Source: Bacteroidales bacterium
Lineage (GTDB): Bacteria; Bacteroidota; Bacteroidia; Bacteroidales; VadinHA17
NCBI GenBank assembly: GCA_027451265.1
Contig: DAIDJT010000160.1
Coordinates: 1 to 6,149, forward strand
DNA length: 6,149 nt
Direction: 5' to 3'
In this document: positions 1 through 5,280 of the stretch, one piece after another
Numbering within the stretch: position 1 is the first letter of the stretch
How the letters are laid out: each line of letters starts with the position of its first letter
Program-made: the position numbers and the translations under genes
The notes under the pieces: model-generated
What the model was told of the DNA's origin: nothing
Seen by the model: only the letters and a program-made list of their open reading frames with translations
Databases searched by the model: none

Positions 1-2
1 CC

Positions 3-227
3 ACCTTCGTTCGCTGGCTCGCTCAAGTTCTCTTGGGTATGGGTCTCATCGTGATCAGCGCCAATGTCGCCTGGATCTTCGCGTTCAAGTGGTGGCAACT
101 CAACCTGTCCTGCGCTGTGACGGCCCTGGTCGGCGCGGTCCTGATCGTGCGGGCCGAAGCCCGTGAGCGGCCGCAGCGACGCATCCGCAAGGCACAGCGC
201 ACTCAAGGCCGGTGTTGGTCTCTGTAA
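3..227 (+). CDS. Partial small membrane protein in a high-GC foreign or chimeric segment
   Basis: The frame is open to the left edge, so the N-terminus is missing. It stops at TAA 225-227. The readable part has two hydrophobic stretches, VLLGMGLIVISANVAWIFAF and LSCAVTALVGAVLIV, separated by KWWQLN and followed by a very basic tail (RERPQRRIRK). This suggests a two-helix inner-membrane protein. Codons strongly favour G or C in the third position (gcc, ctc, gtc, ctg, cgc), unlike every other gene in the window, which supports real coding from a high-GC source. The last ~7 codons (after about 204) read into Bacteroidota sequence and are not native, so the true C-terminus is also lost. I do not recognise the family; a phage, plasmid or actinobacterial/proteobacterial origin is possible but unproven. 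Confidence 0.35.
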   Translation, partial: TFVRWLAQVLLGMGLIVISANVAWIFAFKWWQLNLSCAVTALVGAVLIVRAEARERPQRRIRKAQRTQGRCWSL

Positions 228-408
228 ATTTGCGTTCACTTTTGCCTAAATAATCAGCAATTGTGCTACGGTCACGGGTAATCATTGATTTATTCATCTC
301 AATCAGCTCGGCCTCGGAGCGCGGAGCAGCCTTGCTCCTGCTGTCTGGCTTGTTCTGGCAACCGGCGGCTATGACTGCAATCAGGGCTATATATGGAACC
401 AGCCTCAT
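100..408 (-). CDS. Truncated lipoprotein, N-terminus of a probable GldI-like FKBP-type peptidyl-prolyl isomerase; chimeric C-terminus
   Basis: The 102-codon open frame is native only for about its first 68 residues (205-408). Residues 1-17 form a lipoprotein signal: basic start, hydrophobic core and an AAGC lipobox with Cys17 as lipidation site, predicting an envelope lipoprotein. A polar linker follows, then EMNKSMITRDRSTIADYL and KFTETNTGL. This resembles the helix and 'T-x-T/S-G-L/F' strand just before the FKBP domain in Bacteroidota GldI-like proteins; the FKBP domain itself is absent. Residues 69-102 (Ala/Arg/Gly/Pro-rich) come from the unrelated left segment. The ATG overlaps the nrnA stop (ATGA), so the two are probably translationally coupled. 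From memory, GldI-like genes sit beside ndk and DHH phosphoesterase genes in this phylum, which supports the call. The family assignment is inferred from a short N-terminal region. Confidence 0.55.
   Translation of the reverse strand: MRLVPYIALIAVIAAGCQNKPDSRSKAAPRSEAELIEMNKSMITRDRSTIADYLGKSERKFTETNTGLECAVPCGCVAAAAHGLRPARSGPRRPGPSQRRTG
195..210. other. Sequence junction: high-GC segment joined to Bacteroidota chromosome
   Basis: Base composition and coding content change abruptly here. To the right, the minus-strand lipoprotein frame reads sensibly through TETNTGL, whose last codon is 205-207. To the left the same frame turns into low-complexity Arg/Ala/Gly/Pro sequence typical of the wrong frame of high-GC DNA, and a plus-strand membrane-protein frame takes over. 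GC falls from about 73% (101-200) to about 48% (231-330). I see no inverted repeat, target duplication or transposase that would explain an insertion. A misassembled or chimeric contig end is the simplest explanation; a true recombination breakpoint is possible. Confidence 0.6.
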
Positions 409-1445
409 TTCATTATCTCCTTTGCCGCTTCCTCCAGTTCCCTGCGAAATGAGGGAAGTGTATTCTCAAAGTGGTTGACAACCTCGTGGATGGAGCCTTT
501 CATCTCCCCTCCGGCAGCATTGCGGTGACCGCCTCCGTTAAAGCATTTGCGTGAGAGCTCGTTCGCATTGAAGCTTCCCTTTGAGCGAAGCGACATCTTC
601 ACGAAACCGGTTCGCTCAATAAAAAGTACGGAAAGCACAATTCCATTCATTGTCAGGAGAACATTGGCAAATCCTTCAGTGTCACCCTTCACATGGTGAA
701 ACCTGTCGAGGTCTTCCTTGGTAAGCCAGATATAGGCGGTATGCAGATCGGGATGCACAACCATGCGGCTGTGGAGAGCGAATCCCTTGAGCCTGATCCT
801 GTCAGGTGAAAAATTGCTGAATATATGGTTATAGACCCTTTCCTTGTCAACTCCCATGTCCAGCAGGTGCCCCACGGTGCGCATCGTGTCACCTGTATAG
901 TACCCGTGCTCGAAATTGCCAGTGTCAGTAATTATTCCCACATAAACTGCAGTAATGAATTCACTGTCATTGTACTCACTGCCTTCCATGCCGTTCACGA
1001 GGAAGTATACCAGTTCGGAGGTGGAACTCCTGCTAATATCGGAGACAATCAGATCAGCTGGTGCAGAAGGATCAGGATGATGGTCTATCATCACCTTTTT
1101 TGCCCCTGAGGTGACCACCAGTTGCTCTGCCTTACCCATCCTGGATGTGGCATTGAAATCAACCATAATGATCAGATCAGCATTCCTGATCAGATCAGTT
1201 CCCTCGGCGGGATTATGATGGAAATCAACCACCATGTCAACATCCTTCATCCACAGCAGAAACTTCTGCAATGCATTGGGCGAGATCATCCGGGCATCCT
1301 TGCCTCTTGACATGATCCACCTTCTCAGAGCCAGCATGGCACCGATGGCATCGCCGTCAGGATTGATGTGGCATATGAGCAGAATATGACCGGCATCATC
1401 GATCAGCTTCTTTAATTCTTTTGTATATTTACCAAACTCCGGCAC
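405..1445 (-). CDS. nrnA: DHH/DHHA1 phosphoesterase, NrnA-like oligoribonuclease / pAp phosphatase
   Basis: This cytosolic 346-residue protein has the usual NrnA length. Family members use Mn2+ to degrade 2-5 nt RNAs and to dephosphorylate 3'-phosphoadenosine 5'-phosphate. The N-terminal DHH domain shows all metal motifs: CHINPDGDAIG (His26, Asp30, Asp32), VDFNATSRMG (Asp96), IDHHPDP (Asp121-His122-His123) and GIITDTGNF (Asp174). The C-terminal DHHA1 domain carries the substrate-binding NGGGHRNAAGG loop (304-313). The start is GTG at 1443-1445. An in-frame TAA lies four codons upstream, and the next Met (residue 38) is beyond motif I, so GTG is effectively forced. The stop overlaps the downstream lipoprotein ATG by ATGA, and ndk is divergent across 85 bp. 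No key residue is missing, so the protein should be active. The choice between RNase and pAp activity is inferred from the family. Confidence 0.93.
   Translation of the reverse strand: MPEFGKYTKELKKLIDDAGHILLICHINPDGDAIGAMLALRRWIMSRGKDARMISPNALQKFLLWMKDVDMVVDFHHNPAEGTDLIRNADLIIMVDFNATSRMGKAEQLVVTSGAKKVMIDHHPDPSAPADLIVSDISRSSTSELVYFLVNGMEGSEYNDSEFITAVYVGIITDTGNFEHGYYTGDTMRTVGHLLDMGVDKERVYNHIFSNFSPDRIRLKGFALHSRMVVHPDLHTAYIWLTKEDLDRFHHVKGDTEGFANVLLTMNGIVLSVLFIERTGFVKMSLRSKGSFNANELSRKCFNGGGHRNAAGGEMKGSIHEVVNHFENTLPSFRRELEEAAKEIMK
417..422 (-). promoter_or_regulatory. Shine-Dalgarno AAGGAG for the truncated lipoprotein gene
   Basis: AAGGAG lies 8 nt upstream of the ATG at 406-408, inside the last codons of nrnA. 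It is the only near-perfect Shine-Dalgarno I see in the window. With the ATGA overlap it fixes the lipoprotein start and suggests re-initiation after NrnA translation. Confidence 0.6.
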
Positions 1446-1466
1446 AGTATAAGCCTTTTAAGGCGA

Positions 1467-1474
1467 CAAAGGTA
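1467..1474 (-). promoter_or_regulatory. Candidate -7 box (TACCTTTG) of the nrnA-lipoprotein promoter
   Basis: TACCTTTG on the minus strand matches the Bacteroidota TAnnTTTG -7 consensus exactly and lies 21 nt upstream of the nrnA GTG, leaving a very short leader. No TTG stands 19-21 nt upstream; that position holds a T/A run (TTTTTAAAAA on the minus strand), so the -33 element is poor. Position in the divergent gap supports the call. Confidence 0.4.
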
Positions 1475-1530
1475 AAAAAAAACAACAAGGTTTTTAAAAA
1501 CAGGCCAGATAACCCGATTTACACATAGTT

Positions 1531-1950
1531 ATGAGCAACGACATTACTTTTTCAATCATCAAACCAGATGCCCTTGGAAACGGTCATGCAGGGAGCATTC
1601 TTGCACGTTTTAATCAGGCGGGATTCCGGATAGCAGGCCTGAAGATGGTTCACATGACCCGTTCCCAGGCAGAGGGTTTCTATGAAGTGCACCGCGAAAG
1701 ACCCTTTTACCCGGGACTGGTTGAGTTTATGTCATCAGGACCGGCTATCGTGATGGTGCTCAGGCACGCTGATGCCGTTGAGGAATTCCGCCGCCTGATC
1801 GGGACCACTGATCCCGCCAAAGCCGCACCCGGAACAATACGCGCAGAATTCGGAACAGATGTAAGGATGAACGCTGTTCACGGCTCCGACTCACCGGAGA
1901 ATGCAATGAGGGAGGCTTCTTTCTTCTTTTCAGCCATCGAGTTGTTCTGA
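1531..1950 (+). CDS. ndk: Nucleoside-diphosphate kinase
   Basis: Ndk transfers the gamma phosphate of ATP to NDPs and dNDPs through a phosphohistidine, keeping nucleotide pools balanced in the cytosol. The 139-residue length is typical of bacterial Ndk. Visible landmarks are the IKPDAL start (Lys11), ERPFYPGLVEFMSSGP (54-71), the RRLIGTTDP loop (87-95), Arg104, Asn114 and the catalytic motif NAVHGSDS with His117. No residue expected in the active site is missing. The start is ATG after ACATAGTT, with no Shine-Dalgarno, as is common in this phylum. It is divergent from nrnA, and the next gene begins 42 bp downstream on the same strand without an obvious terminator, so the two may be co-transcribed. 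I could not pick out a convincing TAnnTTTG box upstream. Confidence 0.97.
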   Translation: MSNDITFSIIKPDALGNGHAGSILARFNQAGFRIAGLKMVHMTRSQAEGFYEVHRERPFYPGLVEFMSSGPAIVMVLRHADAVEEFRRLIGTTDPAKAAPGTIRAEFGTDVRMNAVHGSDSPENAMREASFFFSAIELF

Positions 1951-1992
1951 CAAAACAAAAATCCAAATTGCTTGTTCAGCAAAAAAATTGAA

Positions 1993-3741
1993 ATGACAAA
2001 TACCGTTTCACCCGACTTTTCGGACAAAAAGACCCTCGAAAAGTATTCATCAGCCTATACCCTCTCCGATATGGAGATTTTTATTTTCCCGGAGTTGTTT
2101 TACCCCCTTGTGCTTGCCAATATCATGTCACCGGTTATATGGAACTGGCGTGATGATCCATGGTTCAGGGAAATCCACCGCAAGAACTTTATCAGCAGGG
2201 CTAACCGGATCAAACAGTATATCATTGACAACTACATCTTTAATCTTGACCTTGAGACATGGGGTCTGACAACAAAGGAGACCGAACTTTCACGGTTCAG
2301 CGATTTCTTTGACACGGAAATGCTCAAGCAGTCAAATGCACTCTTTGGGTACGAAGGGGACAAGTATTATTTCAGCATTGACATCAGGCGCCATTTCGGG
2401 CTTGATAAGTACGAGTCATCAGCCATCCCTTACTGGAAGACAGAGACCGTGGAAGCCATGACTGCCTTCAGGCACCGGGAGTTCTACACAACCGGTGCAG
2501 GCGAATGTGTGAGTCTTGCGGCACTCTATGCTGCCGCTATGTTCATTGTGGGGGGGATTCCCCTTGAAAAGATCTTCATGATGGCCACCCCCCTTCATTC
2601 ACAGAACTTCATCGATGAGAAGGATGGCCTGCTGACAAACAACAGGAGGATCATGACGAAGAACATGTGGTTCAACGGCACATCCCTCTCAGGTAAGGCC
2701 AGAAGAGCCCTGGAGAATGAAAAGGTGACAATCGTCTCTCACATTACCGGCCACATCCATACCGTATATGACAGGGCAACAATAGACAGGGATGCCTACA
2801 TCAATTTCGCCGGGAAACTAAGGAACTTCGTCAGGTCTGACCTGACCCCCGCAATATTCATTAACTTCTTGAGATTCAAGTCGGAGTACAAGTGCCTCTT
2901 CCAGTACCATTACCTCCGGACCGGGACAAGCCACTACATAACTCTCGAGAAGCTGTTTGAATATGAACACTCCCTGAAAACCAGCATGAACGAGGAGACA
3001 CGTGACAAGCTCCTTGACGAGGTCGACAGTGAAGAGTTCCTTTTTGACCCGATACCCGGCAAGATTATGCTGAATGAGGTTGAGGAGTTTCTTAAAAAAC
3101 ACAAAGGTTCTGATTTGCAGACTATTGAGGCAGAGTTCACCAGAAACTTCCGGACTGAACACGCTGACTGCGTAAAGAGGATGTTTGCTGACATAAAGGA
3201 GTTCATTATCACAGAACCGAAGCTGCCGTCGGCTGAAAGGAACTTTGTTCCGGAGATGCATCCGCGGATATCCGTGACTGACAGCCGTGAGGAAATTATC
3301 AGGCACATACGTGACCTTGCCTGTGTATCGGAGATGGCACTTCTCTCGCTGTACGCCTACAGGGATGCTTCGTCTACCGACTGGAGACCCTTTATAAAGG
3401 CGGCCATAGAGAGGAACCCTGTATGTCTTGGCACTCTCGGGAACAGGAGTGCAGAAGAGATATACCGCATAATCAATGACCTGACAAACATATCGATATA
3501 TGACTCAGCCAGGCTGGCACAGCCTGATGAGGTATGGAATTTCAGGAGGGGTGACGGCGCGGAGAAGGCTTTTCTCATGGCTGACGCCATAGTTCACAAT
3601 GACCCGGCTGCGGAGGTAAGTGTTGTGCTGGCCGATGAACTCGTCACCCTGAAATACGGGGGGAAGGAATACCCCTTCACCTCTTCAAAGGGCCTCATCA
3701 GCAAGATAAGGATCAGGAAGAACGATTACTCTGTGGTTTAA
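1993..3741 (+). CDS. Uncharacterised 582-residue protein with a transglutaminase-like Cys/His core
   Basis: I do not recognise a named family. Residues 168-205 read as a transglutaminase-like core: GAGECVSLAALYAAAM with candidate nucleophile Cys172, then GGIPLEK and ATPLHSQNF with candidate His202 and Asn205. Spacing, the 'G-x-C...A-x-L...G-I-P' pattern and the His about 30 residues later fit that fold; the third catalytic residue (Asn205, Asp208 or later) is uncertain. There is no signal peptide or membrane segment, so it is probably cytosolic. Residues ~320-410 are charged and helical-looking. The C-terminus (~508-565) contains RRGDGAEKAFLMAD followed by GKEYPFTSSKGL, which may be a second, Cys-less copy of the core. 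Start: the frame extends to TTG 1972, but ATG 1993 is preferred because it follows an A-rich leader (AAAAAAATTGAA) as in neighbouring Bacteroidota genes. It lies 42 bp after ndk. Hydrolase, ligase or non-catalytic roles are all possible. Confidence 0.85.
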   Translation: MTNTVSPDFSDKKTLEKYSSAYTLSDMEIFIFPELFYPLVLANIMSPVIWNWRDDPWFREIHRKNFISRANRIKQYIIDNYIFNLDLETWGLTTKETELSRFSDFFDTEMLKQSNALFGYEGDKYYFSIDIRRHFGLDKYESSAIPYWKTETVEAMTAFRHREFYTTGAGECVSLAALYAAAMFIVGGIPLEKIFMMATPLHSQNFIDEKDGLLTNNRRIMTKNMWFNGTSLSGKARRALENEKVTIVSHITGHIHTVYDRATIDRDAYINFAGKLRNFVRSDLTPAIFINFLRFKSEYKCLFQYHYLRTGTSHYITLEKLFEYEHSLKTSMNEETRDKLLDEVDSEEFLFDPIPGKIMLNEVEEFLKKHKGSDLQTIEAEFTRNFRTEHADCVKRMFADIKEFIITEPKLPSAERNFVPEMHPRISVTDSREEIIRHIRDLACVSEMALLSLYAYRDASSTDWRPFIKAAIERNPVCLGTLGNRSAEEIYRIINDLTNISIYDSARLAQPDEVWNFRRGDGAEKAFLMADAIVHNDPAAEVSVVLADELVTLKYGGKEYPFTSSKGLISKIRIRKNDYSVV

Positions 3742-3760
3742 CCAGGGCGTTTGTCCGGTA

Positions 3761-4051
3761 TCAGTGCAGCATAATCTCCCTTACAACTTCCTCTCCCGCC
3801 CTGCTGTTTATCTGGCTCTTAAGGGCATCACGGAGCATCATCAGCTCGTTCCTCACCACTGAAGAGGTCAGGTATATGTGAAGAACACCGTCCCTGACAT
3901 AAGTCCTTTTTGTACGGGCGGTGATGACCCTCCCGGCCACACTCTCCCAGATGTTCAGCACGGCGGCTTCCTTCAGCCCCTTTTCAAGCCTGTACTCCCG
4001 TATCAGGTCTCCAAGGGCTTCACCCAGGGTGATTGTTTTGTTCCTGCGCAT
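3761..4051 (-). CDS. DUF721/DciA-like protein
   Basis: This 96-residue basic protein fits the short single-domain DUF721 members common in Bacteroidota. The pattern IWESVAGRVITARTKRTYV (34-52), then DGVLHIYLTSSVVRNEL (54-70) with LMMLRDAL, and VVREIML at the end matches the family's 'W-x-x-V-x-G... T... G-x-L-x-V-x... ss...EL' order. In other bacteria DciA binds and helps load the replicative helicase DnaB; a similar role here is inferred from the family, not shown. The start ATG lies 3 bp after the recF stop. GGAG (4063-4066) and AGG (4058-4060) upstream could serve as weak ribosome-binding sites. The recF-DUF721 pair links the gene to replication and repair. It ends 19 bp from the stop of the convergent transglutaminase-like gene, with no clear terminator between them. 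Confidence 0.85.
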   Translation of the reverse strand: MRRNKTITLGEALGDLIREYRLEKGLKEAAVLNIWESVAGRVITARTKRTYVRDGVLHIYLTSSVVRNELMMLRDALKSQINSRAGEEVVREIMLH

Positions 4052-4054
4052 GTC

Positions 4055-5170
4055 TTACCTGGCTCCGTTGGTGATTTCTTCCTCTATCCCCTGCTTCCCG
4101 ATGCGGTAAAGACGGAAATCGACTCCCGTGTTGTCAAGGATGCGGTGAATCCGGTCCTGCTGTGTGTCGGTGATGAACACCTGTCCAAATTCACCTGAAC
4201 CGGCAAGTCTGATGATCTCCTCCACCCGGTTCTGGTCGAACTTGTCAAAAATATCGTCGAGGAGCAGGGCAGGTGCAAAACCTATCATTTTGCTGATCAG
4301 GCCGAACTTGGCCAGTTTGAGTGCGACAATAAATGATTTTTGCTGACCCTGGCTGGCATTTGTCCTGGCAGAGTGGCCATCAATCTCAAAGATGAGATCA
4401 TCACGGTGAATACCCACGGTGGTATATTGCAAAGCGAAATCCCTATCGCGGGAGGCGGAAAGCTGCTCAAGATAATTTCCGTTGCCCAGGTGAGACCGGT
4501 ATCTTATTGTCACTTTTTCGGCGCCGCCGGATATCCTGGCGTAATAGGATCGGAAGAGCGGCAGCAGGTTTTCGGTGAGGTTGCGCCGTGCCTGGTGAAT
4601 AAGTTCGGCTTCCGGGGCCATCTGTTCGTCATAAATCTCAAGCAGGCCTGACTGACCGGCGCCGCTTCCCCGGAGGATCCGGTTCCGCTGCATCAGTGCC
4701 TTGTTGTAGCGCATGTGGGCCTCGAGATAGGCAGGATCATACTGGCTGATGATCATGTTGAGGAAGCGGCGCCGTTCCTCACTGCCACCGGTGATAAGCG
4801 TACTGTCTGCAGGTGAGAGCATCACCACAGGGTATTTTCCCACATGGTCTGACATCCTCTGGTACTCCCTGCCGTTGAGCCTGAAAACCTTCTGCCTGGT
4901 CTTTTGAAATGCGCAGAACAGCTCATCATTGTTCTCGTCCGTAACAAAGGTCCCCTTTATCATGAAGTATTCTTCTCCATGCCTTATGGCGAGGGTGTCC
5001 GAGCTGTTGAAGAAACTCTTGGTAAGCGACAGGTAGTGGATGGCATCAAGTATATTCGTCTTCCCAACACCATTGTTCCCGACAAAGCAGTTGAACCCGG
5101 GTGAGAATTCGAGTGAAACCTCTTCATAATTCTTGAAATTGGTCAGTTCCAGCCTTGCCAGGTGCATCAT
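4055..5170 (-). CDS. recF: DNA replication and repair protein RecF
   Basis: RecF is an SMC-like ATPase that binds gapped DNA and, with RecO and RecR, promotes RecA loading. The 371-residue protein has the N-terminal LARLELTNFKNYEEV strand, Walker A GNNGVGKT (31-38, Lys37), the ABC signature SQGQQKS (273-279) and Walker B ALLLDDIFDKFD (301-312, Asp305/Asp306), followed by VFITDTQQ. All ATPase motifs are intact and the length is normal. Start: adjacent ATGs at 5168-5170 and 5165-5167 both precede the conserved N-terminus; the first is chosen, though the second is equally possible. The frame stays open to a TTG at 5224, but that stretch is the promoter and has no family similarity. There is no clear Shine-Dalgarno. 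DUF721 follows 3 bp downstream and is surely co-transcribed. Confidence 0.96.
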   Translation of the reverse strand: MMHLARLELTNFKNYEEVSLEFSPGFNCFVGNNGVGKTNILDAIHYLSLTKSFFNSSDTLAIRHGEEYFMIKGTFVTDENNDELFCAFQKTRQKVFRLNGREYQRMSDHVGKYPVVMLSPADSTLITGGSEERRRFLNMIISQYDPAYLEAHMRYNKALMQRNRILRGSGAGQSGLLEIYDEQMAPEAELIHQARRNLTENLLPLFRSYYARISGGAEKVTIRYRSHLGNGNYLEQLSASRDRDFALQYTTVGIHRDDLIFEIDGHSARTNASQGQQKSFIVALKLAKFGLISKMIGFAPALLLDDIFDKFDQNRVEEIIRLAGSGEFGQVFITDTQQDRIHRILDNTGVDFRLYRIGKQGIEEEITNGAR

Positions 5171-5194
5171 TGTTGTAAACTCTTGTCGGAGGCC

Positions 5195-5224
5195 CAAAGT
5201 TACGAAAAGAAAAAGGCGATCCAA
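5195..5224 (-). promoter_or_regulatory. Bacteroidota-type promoter of recF-DUF721
   Basis: On the minus strand TTG (5222-5224) is followed by a 19-nt spacer and TAACTTTG (5195-5202). Both elements and the spacing match the phylum's primary sigma-factor consensus (TTG - about 19-20 nt - TAnnTTTG). Transcription would begin near 5188-5190, giving a leader of about 20 nt before the ATG at 5168-5170. This supports the downstream recF start over the TTG at 5224. Confidence 0.65.
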
Positions 5225-5280
5225 TCAGGTAATCAATAATGAGATTGTGGCACCGGAGGTTGTGCTTTTGTCAGTCCCGG

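Noticed and set aside
1169..1198. Repeated TGATCAGATCAG (1169-1180 and 1187-1198), with a related copy near 1048
   Set aside because: They fall in nrnA and arise from repeated Asp-Leu-Ile-type codons in a beta-strand region, so no separate repeat function is needed.
1453..1464. Small inverted repeat GCCTT-TT-AAGGC between nrnA and ndk
   Set aside because: The 5-bp arms with a 2-base centre are too short to claim an operator or hairpin without conservation data.
1972..1992. TTG start giving a 589-residue version of the transglutaminase-like protein
   Set aside because: An in-frame ATG at 1993 follows an A-rich leader, and the seven extra residues (MFSKKIE) are the translation of that leader.
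2818..3308. Two long minus-strand open frames (162 and 124 codons)
   Set aside because: Both lie antisense within the 1993-3741 gene, overlap each other, have no recognisable motif and no upstream signals.
3742..3760. Possible bidirectional terminator between the convergent genes
   Set aside because: Only a 4-bp imperfect stem (GGGC/GTCC) is present and no T-run follows on either strand.
4340..4651. Plus-strand open frame of 103 codons
   Set aside because: It is antisense to the conserved core of recF and shows no coding signature of its own.
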